Notes under the pieces: generated by a model
Seen by the model: the letters and a program-made list of their open reading frames with translations, nothing else
Told to the model about the DNA's origin: nothing
Database searches by the model: none
Position numbers and translations under genes: made by a program
DNA from: Candidatus Nitrosopelagicus sp.
GTDB taxonomy: Archaea > Thermoproteota > Nitrososphaeria > Nitrososphaerales > Nitrosopumilaceae
NCBI GenBank assembly: GCA_012964965.1
Contig: DTTB01000063.1
Location: forward strand, 1 to 9,850
Direction: 5' to 3'
DNA length: 9,850 nt
In this document: in pieces, positions 1-6,568 of the stretch
Numbering within the stretch: position 1 is the stretch's first letter
How the letters are laid out: the number at the start of each line of letters is the position of its first letter

Positions 1-240
1 AAAGAGAAAGGACATTATCAACAGATTGGAATTGATCCAAAGGATCTTACTGCTACTGCAACAAGTGCAAGCTCTGGTGGATACCAAACAGTTAGGGGTG
101 AAGCTCAAGTAAAAGGGCTAGATGATTATGATCAACATAGAAACTATTATAGTGACGATAAGCCACAAGTTGAAGAAAAATCTGAATCAGCCAGTACAAC
201 AGGTGGCGCCATGCCAAAAGGCTTCAAACCAAAAAAATAA
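1..240 (+). CDS. C-terminal end of an unrecognised protein (partial, cut by left edge)
   Basis: Frame 1 is open from the first base to a TAA at 238-240, giving the last 79 residues of a protein that begins outside the window. I do not recognise the family. The visible part looks disordered: a Ser/Thr/Gly/Gln-rich stretch, a Tyr/Asp-rich middle (DDYDQHRNYYSDD), an acidic Glu/Ser stretch, then a basic tail ending MPKGFKPKK. No membrane segment or catalytic motif is visible. The gene is convergent with the RNase P RNA, whose 3' end touches its stop codon. The A-run coding the final lysines is also a T-run on the other strand, where it probably helps terminate that RNA. Composition and codon use look coding and native. 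The open frame is solid; the function is unknown. Confidence 0.7.
   Translation, partial: KEKGHYQQIGIDPKDLTATATSASSGGYQTVRGEAQVKGLDDYDQHRNYYSDDKPQVEEKSESASTTGGAMPKGFKPKK
229..240 (-). terminator. T-run terminator of RNase P RNA, inside the convergent coding end
   Basis: Read on the - strand, the bases just after the end of RNase P helix P1 are TTATTTTTTTGG. Archaeal transcription commonly stops at such T-rich tracts without a hairpin. The same bases encode the last Lys-Lys-stop of the facing gene. The T-run is seen directly; its use as a terminator is inferred. Confidence 0.5.
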
Positions 241-524
241 GTGAGTGCTAGCCGTAACCCTCCTTCTGTTCTAAACGATATTTCGCTATGCGGTCTACCT
301 GAACCTGTTACAGGAACCTATGGTTCGATTTGACCTTGCTTCATGTGGGGCAGATTTTCATTCCGTCTCTGGAAACCTCAGGCAGTACCATCACTGTACT
401 CCAGATGGGATTTTTTTCTGTTCTGTTGCCAGCCATCTCTGACTATCTATCTCCAGATCACATTTCCTGTATGAAGGGAGGAGTTTCCTCTGCCGTAGCA
501 GCGTTTCGTCCACTAGCTCACACT
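241..524 (-). ncRNA. rnpB: RNase P RNA (archaeal, catalytic RNA of tRNA 5' processing)
   Basis: This RNA removes 5' leaders from precursor tRNAs, working with archaeal Rpp proteins. On the - strand the conserved core can be read in order. Terminal helix P1 pairs 515-523 (GTGAGCTAG-like) with 241-251. P3 is a CTGC/GCAG hairpin with a UACG tetraloop at 490-501. Conserved region I (GAGGAAACTCC) follows at 480-490. Region IV is AGCAAGGTCAAAT at 328-340, and region V is ACAGAAGGAGGGTTA at 255-268. Helix P4 pairs AACUCCUCC (477-485) with GGAGGGUU (256-263), leaving U482 bulged, which is the hallmark bulged U of all RNase P RNAs. The length of about 285 nt fits archaeal forms. It lies 37 nt after the permease stop, so it may be read through from that gene or have its own weak promoter (AAATTA at 546-551). 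Ends are uncertain by several bases. A + strand open frame at 330-527 is only its antisense shadow. Confidence 0.93.
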
Positions 525-560
525 TGATTAGGATTAAAAAATAGGTAATTTCAACATTTC

Positions 561-2924
561 TTATAATCGAGATTCAAAGTAATCTTCGTTATACTTTTCA
601 ATCTTCTTCTTAGGTTTAATCATGTATACAAATGCTAAACACTCTATGTATGTACGGTAAAGATACTTGTTTTGTTTTAATATCTGCATGAATACATTCC
701 AAAATGATCTCGCATGAAATTCTGAGAACATATGATTACGCACAATAATTGTTGACTTGTTTGATTTGTCTGCTAATTCCAATGTTTTCGGGCTAAAAGC
801 CGTATCAGCCTGGTTCCCTGCGCCTAAAATCACAATGCCCGTTTTGGTTCGGCCAAAGTTCTTCAAGAGTTCAGATGATACCAGCATGTTTTTTGTTTTG
901 GGCTCTACCTCTTCAAATTGTATCTTTTTTATATCAAGACTGAACATCACGTCATTAATTTTGTTAACAATCTCAGTCTCAATTTTAGGAGACCGGTTTA
1001 TACCACGAACGACTCTAATTTTACTTTGGTGTTCTTTTGAGATTGCAGCTGCAATTTCAAGCCCAAGGTTTGAATGACGTCCACTGTCATATGAAACAAT
1101 GAGATTAGAAATATCCTTAGCAAAATTTTTTCTTAGTTTTACCCCAATTATATCACAAGTAGTCAGTGACAGTAATTTTCTATTATTCCGCAGGAAGGAA
1201 AAATCCACTATTAACGTGTTAATACTCTGTTCCTCTGCTGTGGCTAGAATTGCTTCAGTAGGATCATGGCAAAGTCTAACTAGGTATCTATGCCGTATTG
1301 AATGAGAGATTGATTTCTTAAATTTATCAAATACATCGATACCAGTTTCACCTGATTTGTTTGCAAAAGACAAAGGGGTTTGTTTTGGAACGGTTATAAC
1401 GTTAAGAAAAGATATTTCACCATCTTTCTGATCAGATATTGCCTCAGCAAGTTTGACGAGTCTAGTTGCTGTTCGTTTCTTAAAAACAACTAAAATTCTA
1501 TACTCCTTTCTTTCTTCAGGTGATTGGTTGAACACAAGAGGCGCATGATATTCTTTCTCTTTCCTTGACGTATACAATTTGTAAATCAAGAAACCTATTC
1601 CCACCCAAACAATAGCAATTAACCAGCTAAGCGGTTGAGAGAATAATAGATAAACAGCCAGGATAGAAACAAGGGCAAAACCAACAACTGGAACTAAAGG
1701 AAATAATGGCGTTTTAAAACCATAAACCAACTTTTTTTCTTTGGCAAGTCTTCGTATTGTAATACAGGCTACATTAACCTGTGCAAACAAAAACAAAAAC
1801 ATGACACTGGCGGCAAGTGCAATCATTGTTAGATCAAATAACATAGCTAAAACCATCATAACTATGGCCGAACAAATTGTGGAAACATATGGTGTACGGT
1901 ATTTTTTATGTAAGCGGTTAAAAACTGGTGGTAGATCATGATTTCTTCCCATAGCAAAAGAGACACGACTTGCAGCGAATGTTGTTGCATTCAGCGCAGC
2001 AAGTGTTGAAACAAATCCCCCAGCCAGTACAATTAGAGCGCCAAATGGAAGATAGTATTCAGCAGCTTCAATAATTCCAAGCTCTCCATATCCCCCAATA
2101 AACTCCCATGCAGGTTGTCCCAACTGCATGGGATCCAAGCCTCCAATAAAGACAAATGCAAACAGCACGTAAATAGATAACACAATTCCTAAGGAGATAA
2201 GAATGGCTTTGGGAATATTTTTTTTCGGTTTTTTAATCTCATCCCCAGCTTGCGCAATTATTTCATAGCCCTCAAAGGCGATGAATGTTATACCCATTGC
2301 AAGCACCAATCCCATTGTGCCATTAGGAAAAAAGTCTTGAAAGTTTCCAGGCCAATTAGGATTTACGAACGTCATAGCTACTAGGGCGGCAATTATCAAG
2401 ATACCAATAATTACTAATTGGGAAAATGTAATCGCACTTCCCACCTTCCCTGTGTGTGAAGATCCTCTAACATTAACAAAAGCAAATACCGCAATTGCAA
2501 TTGCCGCAAAGATCTTTTCAAGTGGTAATCCGGATGCATTATCAATTATTTCAGCAGACTTTAACAAATGTCCAAGAAACGTTCCAAATGCAACAGCATA
2601 TAGACTGCCTGCGATAGTATGTGCAAACCACGCCATCCAGCCACTCAGATATGAATTTGGTCTAGGAAGCCCTTCTCTTACCCATTTGTAACCCCCACCT
2701 GTAGCAGGTAATGCGGAACCAAGTTCAGCGTAAGTTAATGCAGTAAAGAGGGTGATAAAACCATTAAGAAGAAATGCGATTATCAAAGCAGGTCCTGCTG
2801 CATCTATACCAGGTCCTACTAGCACGAAGATTGCTCCACCGATCATTGAGGCAACGCCTATCATTATTGCCTGTGAAAGAGAAAGACTTCGGATTAGTCC
2901 AGATGACTTTGTTTCATTACTCAT
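561..2924 (-). CDS. APC-family amino acid/polyamine permease with tandem UspA-like domains
   Basis: This is a 787-residue secondary transporter of the amino acid-polyamine-organocation superfamily, in the cytoplasmic membrane. Residues 1-455 carry about 12 hydrophobic helices. TM1 has the substrate-binding glycine signature (SMIGGAIFVLVGPG, 26-39). The TM6 region has the family hallmark FIAFEGYEIIAQAGDEIKKP at 214-233. Residues about 475-600 and 605-730 are soluble and read as two alpha/beta UspA-like domains, each starting with a strand such as YRILVVF or SNLIVSY and ending in IIGVKLR or STIIVR. The usual G-x2-G-x9-GS nucleotide loop is not clear. A basic tail of about 55 residues follows. 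I chose ATG at 2924 over an upstream GTG at 2966, because a TATA-like GATTTATTCA at 2949-2958 places transcription start almost on this ATG. The substrate cannot be told from sequence; the Usp domains suggest nucleotide- or stress-linked control (inference). Confidence 0.9.
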   Translation of the reverse strand: MSNETKSSGLIRSLSLSQAIMIGVASMIGGAIFVLVGPGIDAAGPALIIAFLLNGFITLFTALTYAELGSALPATGGGYKWVREGLPRPNSYLSGWMAWFAHTIAGSLYAVAFGTFLGHLLKSAEIIDNASGLPLEKIFAAIAIAVFAFVNVRGSSHTGKVGSAITFSQLVIIGILIIAALVAMTFVNPNWPGNFQDFFPNGTMGLVLAMGITFIAFEGYEIIAQAGDEIKKPKKNIPKAILISLGIVLSIYVLFAFVFIGGLDPMQLGQPAWEFIGGYGELGIIEAAEYYLPFGALIVLAGGFVSTLAALNATTFAASRVSFAMGRNHDLPPVFNRLHKKYRTPYVSTICSAIVMMVLAMLFDLTMIALAASVMFLFLFAQVNVACITIRRLAKEKKLVYGFKTPLFPLVPVVGFALVSILAVYLLFSQPLSWLIAIVWVGIGFLIYKLYTSRKEKEYHAPLVFNQSPEERKEYRILVVFKKRTATRLVKLAEAISDQKDGEISFLNVITVPKQTPLSFANKSGETGIDVFDKFKKSISHSIRHRYLVRLCHDPTEAILATAEEQSINTLIVDFSFLRNNRKLLSLTTCDIIGVKLRKNFAKDISNLIVSYDSGRHSNLGLEIAAAISKEHQSKIRVVRGINRSPKIETEIVNKINDVMFSLDIKKIQFEEVEPKTKNMLVSSELLKNFGRTKTGIVILGAGNQADTAFSPKTLELADKSNKSTIIVRNHMFSEFHARSFWNVFMQILKQNKYLYRTYIECLAFVYMIKPKKKIEKYNEDYFESRL

Positions 2925-2948
2925 TATCGAACCGATTGAGATTACACT

Positions 2949-2958
2949 TGAATAAATC
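2949..2958 (-). promoter_or_regulatory. TATA-like box of the permease gene
   Basis: GATTTATTCA on the - strand is centred about 29 bases upstream of the ATG at 2924, so the transcript would be leaderless or have a leader of 1-3 nt. No Shine-Dalgarno sequence precedes the ATG. Confidence 0.4.
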
Positions 2959-3043
2959 TGTAGCACTTGTAGAACATGAGCTTAATCTAAAGGAAATTTT
3001 ACTCCCTAGTCATGAGTAAAACTGTAGTTATTAGGACTATTAA

Positions 3044-3556
3044 TCAAATATCAGCGACCGCAGAGCCAGCAAGACCATATTCACCACAAATTTCAAAAAT
3101 GTTAGATGCAGATTCCGCTTTACAATAATCATTTAGGAGGTTTTTATTTAGTGCATAAAACGTGTGGCCCCACTTGAATTTGTCAAGGAGTAAAGACGCT
3201 AGGGTAAAATCACCCATTATGTAAACTGCAGCTGCCAATGCCTCTACAGTGGTCAATTTATTTAATTTAGAATAGTTAACAGGATTACCAGCTAATAATG
3301 GTGGAAGTTTTCTATGGATGCCGGAAAATTTCTTGCTGAACACAGTGATAGTAAGATTCCAAGAACAATCAATAGCAGTAATAGAGCTGATAAGTTTTTT
3401 ATCTGATTTCAACAATGTTTTTTTTGAAAATGGATCTAAGACAAGTGTGCGAGAAGTTATTTGGTTAATAGGTTTTGCAAGTCCAAATTTTACTAATTTT
3501 GCAGCAGTGCATTTTTTTGGGTCATCCTGCTTTAACATCAATACCTGTATATGCAC
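3044..3556 (-). CDS. tsr3: Tsr3, small-subunit rRNA aminocarboxypropyltransferase
   Basis: Tsr3 (DUF367, SPOUT-like fold) transfers the 3-amino-3-carboxypropyl group of S-adenosylmethionine to a uridine or pseudouridine of small-subunit rRNA (m1acp3-pseudouridine in eukaryotes, an acp3-modified U in archaea) during late ribosome maturation. Family blocks are plain along the 170 residues: LKQDDPKKCTAAKLVKFGLA (8-27), the AIDCSW block (61-66), HRKLPPLLAGNPVNYSK (81-97), KLTTVEALAAAVYI (100-113) and FKWGHTF (127-133). Length is normal for an archaeal Tsr3. I chose the GTG start at 3556 because the first beta strand (HIQVLML) belongs to the fold and a TATA-like TTTTTATC is centred 26 bases upstream. 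An ATG six codons later would cut that strand. It starts 35 bases after the tRNA-Pro gene on the same strand. Confidence 0.93.
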   Translation of the reverse strand: MHIQVLMLKQDDPKKCTAAKLVKFGLAKPINQITSRTLVLDPFSKKTLLKSDKKLISSITAIDCSWNLTITVFSKKFSGIHRKLPPLLAGNPVNYSKLNKLTTVEALAAAVYIMGDFTLASLLLDKFKWGHTFYALNKNLLNDYCKAESASNIFEICGEYGLAGSAVADI

Positions 3557-3578
3557 AATAAGGTATCAAGAAGATTTT

Positions 3579-3586
3579 GATAAAAA
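3579..3586 (-). promoter_or_regulatory. T-rich TATA box of tsr3, doubling as tRNA terminator
   Basis: TTTTTATC on the - strand is centred about 26 bases upstream of the GTG at 3556, giving a leaderless tsr3 transcript. The same run of five Ts lies a few bases after the tRNA-Pro 3' end and would suit termination or trimming there. The element is seen; both roles are inferred. Confidence 0.45.
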
Positions 3587-3591
3587 GATAA

Positions 3592-3665
3592 TGGGAACGG
3601 CAGGATTCGAACCTGCGACCTCAGGCACCCAAAGCCCGAATCATACCAAGCTAGACCACGTTCCC
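3592..3665 (-). tRNA. tRNA-Pro, anticodon UGG
   Basis: A complete cloverleaf is readable on the - strand. The 7-bp acceptor stem is GGGAACG with CGTTCCC. The D arm contains TAGCTTGGTA. The anticodon stem CGGGC/GCCTG closes loop TTTGGGT, giving anticodon TGG followed by G37, as expected for proline. The variable loop is AGGTC. The T arm is GCAGG-TTCGAAT-CCTGC. The discriminator base is A at 3592, and CCA is not encoded. There is no intron. It decodes CCA and, by wobble, other proline codons. It lies between the DUF457-like gene and tsr3, in the same orientation. Confidence 0.97.
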
Positions 3666-3689
3666 TCTGTGTGACAAAATTTCACGCCC

Positions 3690-3700
3690 AATTTAAGCTA
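3690..3700 (-). promoter_or_regulatory. TATA box of tRNA-Pro, overlapping the stop of the upstream gene
   Basis: TAGCTTAAATT on the - strand is centred about 28-29 bases upstream of the first tRNA base at 3665. It overlaps the TAA stop (3693-3695) of the membrane-protein gene, so the tRNA has its own promoter tucked into the end of that gene. Confidence 0.5.
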
Positions 3701-4277
3701 CCTGCTGTTTATGTCGTGTAAAAAAAGTAACAATGCCAACCAAAATAAATCCCGCCAAAAGAAAAATGATCCAGTAAAACTCCTGAAAATATATATTTTC
3801 GATGTAAAACGGTGAGAAAATTCGAAAACTCCCAGAACGTCCAGAAATGATATCAAATGAAATATGAGTTAAAATCGCTCCGAAAGATATAGCTGCCAAT
3901 CTCCAATCTTTTCTTCCGAAAACTAACATCATCACAACTGCAGCTAAAATTCCAAATGGAATGGAATGTGCCATCCTGAATGATTCTTCAAGACCCAGTA
4001 TTTTCAACAAGTTGTCCGCGTCAACCAAAATAGCAAAAAAACCGGTGAGGATGATATACCTAAAGCTTAGGGTGACAAATCCTACCATTAGTCCCCACAC
4101 TATATGGCCAGCAAAATGTTCTATGCTAAGAAAACGTAATACTTCGATAGGGTTTACAAACTGAAATGAAGTCGGAGTTTTCTCAACCTCCAGAATAAAT
4201 CCAAATAGTGAAAAAGAGATGATGAGGCATCCAAATAAAAAAGAACGCTTTAAAATAAAACTAATTTGCTTGTTCAT
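3693..4277 (-). CDS. Membrane-bound metal-dependent hydrolase-like protein (DUF457/YdjM type)
   Basis: This is a 194-residue integral membrane protein with about five hydrophobic helices (roughly 12-30, 55-71, 73-88, 104-120, 126-144 and 166-187, the shorter ones less certain). The polar residues inside the membrane pattern match the LexA-regulated YdjM/YbcI hydrolase-like family: H54 and H58 (EHFAGH), D86 and D88 (LVDADN), H104-S105 (MAHSIPFG), and H138 with D142 (LTHISFD). These would form a metal site at the membrane. The family's substrate is not established, although a phospholipid or other lipid substrate is often suspected. ATG at 4277 is the natural start, with an AT-rich TATA region about 25 bases upstream. 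It is divergent from methionine aminopeptidase and upstream of tRNA-Pro. Family assignment is moderate because it rests on motifs only. Confidence 0.7.
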   Translation of the reverse strand: MNKQISFILKRSFLFGCLIISFSLFGFILEVEKTPTSFQFVNPIEVLRFLSIEHFAGHIVWGLMVGFVTLSFRYIILTGFFAILVDADNLLKILGLEESFRMAHSIPFGILAAVVMMLVFGRKDWRLAAISFGAILTHISFDIISGRSGSFRIFSPFYIENIYFQEFYWIIFLLAGFILVGIVTFFTRHKQQVA

Positions 4278-4342
4278 TCCTATTTTGAATTTAAATTTAA
4301 TTAATTAATGTATGATTTTAATAACTTAAAAAATGAGATAAC
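4278..4342. promoter_or_regulatory. Compact divergent promoter region
   Basis: These 65 bases separate two divergent ATGs and are over 85% A/T. For the + strand, TTTTAATA (4316-4323) is centred about 24 bases before the ATG at 4343. For the - strand, the TTAATTAA/TTTAAATT stretch (4290-4308) includes a box about 25 bases before the ATG at 4277. Neither gene has a Shine-Dalgarno site, so both are probably leaderless. Confidence 0.5.
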
Positions 4343-5239
4343 ATGTTGCAGATTGAAGATTACCTAAAGGCTGGAAGTATAGCTGGGGAAGTAAGGGAAA
4401 ATGTTCGTAGAAAAAATTGGATTGGTTTTACTTTAGAAGATATTTGTGAGTATGTTGAATCAGAAATTATTAAGAGAGGTGCTAAATGTGCATTTCCTGT
4501 AAATACCAGTCTAAATGAAATTGCAGCTCATTATACAGCTGAACCAAATGATCCCAAAACAGTTTCAGACACAGATTTGATCAAAATTGATCTCGGGGCA
4601 CAAATCAATGGCTATATTGCAGATACCGCAGTAACGGTAAATTATGATCCACAATACGATTTGCTTGTTCAGGCAGCAGAAAATGCACTACAAAATGCAA
4701 TGTCCATGATCAAGGTTGGTGTAAAATCAAAAGATGTTGGTAGAAAAATTCAAAAAACAATAATGGATATGGGATTGAAACCGATTGCTAATCTAAGTGG
4801 CCACTCACTTGATCAATACACAATACATGCAGGAAAAACTGTTCCGAACATGTGGACAATAGGCTCATTTTTGTTTTCAGAAAATGAGGCATTTGCGTGT
4901 GAGCCGTTTGTTACGACTAAGAATGGCTTGGGATTTGTCCGTAATGGTAAAATTAAAAATATCTATGCCTTATCTTCAAGAAAAAAAACCAAAGATGAAA
5001 AGGCAGATAGATTGGTAGAATATATCTGGAACAACTTTAACATGTTACCATTTGCACTAAGGTGGCTTGTTAAAGAATGGGAAGAAAAGGAAGCAAGAGA
5101 ACTACTAGAAATTTTGGTTAAAAAGAAAGTAGTTCACGCATATGCTATTCTTGTTGAGGCTCATGGCAAAACAGTTGCTCAAGCAGAACATACGTTTATT
5201 CCAACCAAAACTGGCGTCACAGTAACTACTATGGGATAA
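4343..5239 (+). CDS. map: Methionine aminopeptidase, type II (archaeal)
   Basis: This enzyme removes the initiator methionine from nascent proteins in the cytoplasm, using a dinuclear metal centre. All active-site residues of the pita-bread fold are present in the 298-residue protein: H63 (EIAAHYT) for substrate binding, D83 (KIDLGAQ), D94 (YIADTAV), H154 (LSGHSLDQY), E187 (AFACEPF) and E282 (AQAEHTF). The inserted helical subdomain of type II enzymes spans roughly residues 205-265, including a WLVKEWEEKEARELL stretch, and distinguishes it from bacterial type I. Length is normal. The ATG at 4343 has a TATA-like box 24 bases upstream and no Shine-Dalgarno sequence. Its last 11 bases overlap the end of a small zinc-ribbon gene on the other strand. 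Confidence 0.97.
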   Translation: MLQIEDYLKAGSIAGEVRENVRRKNWIGFTLEDICEYVESEIIKRGAKCAFPVNTSLNEIAAHYTAEPNDPKTVSDTDLIKIDLGAQINGYIADTAVTVNYDPQYDLLVQAAENALQNAMSMIKVGVKSKDVGRKIQKTIMDMGLKPIANLSGHSLDQYTIHAGKTVPNMWTIGSFLFSENEAFACEPFVTTKNGLGFVRNGKIKNIYALSSRKKTKDEKADRLVEYIWNNFNMLPFALRWLVKEWEEKEARELLEILVKKKVVHAYAILVEAHGKTVAQAEHTFIPTKTGVTVTTMG

Positions 5240-5387
5240 GTGTATCAGCAAAAATCTTTGTGATTACTACTTGTCCCTGACATGATGAACATTTTGACAT
5301 AATCTTGAAAACAAAATCCCCCTTGGAAAATTTACGCTTGAATTGTTTCCTACAGGAACCGCATTGTTCTAAAGTGTATGATTCCAT
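5229..5387 (-). CDS. Small zinc-ribbon protein, 52 aa, two CxxC motifs
   Basis: An ATG at 5387 opens a 52-codon frame ending TAG at 5229-5231. The protein begins MESYTLEQCGSC and carries two zinc knuckles, C9-x2-C12 and C33-x2-C36, separated by a basic stretch (RKQFKRKFSKGD). It ends in a beta-like strand (QVVITKIFADTLIP). Four cysteines in this spacing are enough to bind one zinc ion, as in the stand-alone zinc ribbons common in archaea, often nucleic-acid or protein binding. I do not recognise a named family. It starts 20 bases after the DUF1512 stop on the same strand, so it is probably co-transcribed with it. Its 3' end overlaps the aminopeptidase gene by 11 bp. Coding status rests on the motif pattern and operon position. 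Confidence 0.7.
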   Translation of the reverse strand: MESYTLEQCGSCRKQFKRKFSKGDFVFKIMSKCSSCQGQVVITKIFADTLIP

Positions 5388-5407
5388 ATTTTCGTTTTTG
5401 TTAAACA

Positions 5408-6532
5408 TTACTGGGATACCCCCAAAGTGTTTCCCACACCTATAACAAGTGCAGTTTGACCATGGCTAGTATTATCAGTGATCATTTCATGAACTTGTGT
5501 TTTGACATTTTCAGCTTTGTCGGCAATTTCTTTTGTCATGAGAGTTATTGCTTCTTTTACTGATTGTTTTACCACAATTGAAAAAATAGGAATGTCAAAT
5601 TTTGTAGCAAGTTCCTCGATCTTAAATCTGTCAGTGCCAATTCCACCGATTGCAGCCCCAAATCCTTGTGATACAGTTCCTGAATCTTCACCTTCTAGTT
5701 TTAACGCGGCGTCAATCATCACAATAATGTCAGGCTTGGATTTTTCAACAAGAAATTCAACAGCCTCAGCTGGCCTACCAACGGTAGCAAATGGTCCTTC
5801 AGCCTTGAGCAGGATTAATTTTCTGCCCTCAAATTTTGACTCACTATAAACGGTTTCAAATTCAACTCTCTGTTTTTTTGTATCAAGCATCATTTCACCT
5901 ACTACAAGTGGACCAATCCCATCACCTATTGGTTGCCCAAGCTTAAATGCGGGGATTGCATCTTTGAGTGCTTCAGCCTGCTCCATAATGAATGGCAACA
6001 TCATCTGCAGTGGTAGTATCAAAGGATAGTTGTTTTGTTTTTTTGCAGTTAAAAATAAGTGCCTTACAATTTTGTGCAAAAGTTGCAGGTATGTAACAAT
6101 TTCCAACAAGTTTTGAATCTTAGTAATCTCCATTGTATCAATTTCAGAGAATAATAACTGAATTTGCTTCCTGGTAGTATCTTCCCTTGAACGGATTAGA
6201 CGGTGAATCTTAGGAATTATACCATTTGGGTCAATGTCTATCGGCATGATGGTAAAGTAATCAAATATTCTATCAAGTTTCTGAGTTACGTCGTCTTTGA
6301 CTCCCAAATCTTTTTTAATATATTCAATCAGTTCACTTCTTGAATCATTTCTAAATTGTTCTAGTTGAGCAAGTTTTTTTTTAATATCTGTTGATGTGAT
6401 AATTAATTGTATTCGCTGGCCATAAAACACAAAAAGAATTATCGGAAGAATCCAAATTAGCATCATAAGTGGGTTTGAATCATCACCCATTCCGAAAAAT
6501 TCATCAAGTATATCTAAATCGCTAAAATCCAC
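5408..6532 (-). CDS. DUF1512 family archaeal membrane-anchored protein
   Basis: About 374 residues. One membrane segment lies near the N terminus (about 20-38, NPLMMLIWILPIILFVFYG). A charged, mostly helical region follows (about 50-190), then an alpha/beta C-terminal domain. The C-terminal domain contains KLGQPIGDGIGPLVVGEMM (197-215), KPDIIVMIDAA (266-276), GAAIGGIGTDRFKIEEL (292-308) and a final LVIGVGNTLGVSQ. Function is not established for DUF1512. The C-terminal motifs resemble HybD hydrogenase-maturation and GPR spore peptidases (inference, see findings). I chose GTG at 6532 because AATTAAAA on the + strand (TTTTAATT on this strand, 6555-6562) is centred 26 bases upstream. TTG at 6538 or ATG at 6490 are alternatives. 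It follows the tRNA-binding protein gene and precedes the small zinc ribbon. Confidence 0.85.
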   Translation of the reverse strand: MDFSDLDILDEFFGMGDDSNPLMMLIWILPIILFVFYGQRIQLIITSTDIKKKLAQLEQFRNDSRSELIEYIKKDLGVKDDVTQKLDRIFDYFTIMPIDIDPNGIIPKIHRLIRSREDTTRKQIQLLFSEIDTMEITKIQNLLEIVTYLQLLHKIVRHLFLTAKKQNNYPLILPLQMMLPFIMEQAEALKDAIPAFKLGQPIGDGIGPLVVGEMMLDTKKQRVEFETVYSESKFEGRKLILLKAEGPFATVGRPAEAVEFLVEKSKPDIIVMIDAALKLEGEDSGTVSQGFGAAIGGIGTDRFKIEELATKFDIPIFSIVVKQSVKEAITLMTKEIADKAENVKTQVHEMITDNTSHGQTALVIGVGNTLGVSQ

Positions 6533-6554
6533 AAACAAATCGAATCTTCGATCA

Positions 6555-6562
6555 AATTAAAA
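6555..6562 (-). promoter_or_regulatory. TATA-like box for the DUF1512 gene
   Basis: TTTTAATT on the - strand lies in the 36-base gap after the upstream gene and is centred about 26 bases before GTG 6532. It would allow a leaderless transcript separate from the upstream gene and helps decide the start codon. Confidence 0.4.
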
Positions 6563-6568
6563 CATTTG

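Noticed and set aside
411..417. T7 run on the + strand as terminator for the left-edge gene
   Set aside because: It lies within RNase P RNA, where it is the A-run of a loop; no evidence that it acts on the + strand.
330..527. 65-aa + strand open frame
   Set aside because: It lies antisense to RNase P RNA, and its composition follows the RNA structure. No recognisable protein motif.
757..1305. Two + strand open frames opposite the Usp-like domains
   Set aside because: Shadows of the permease gene; low-complexity translations without motifs.
4290..4308. Palindromic TTAATTAA/TTTAAATT stretch as a possible operator
   Set aside because: Simple AT-rich sequence where a TATA box is expected; nothing separates it from promoter composition.
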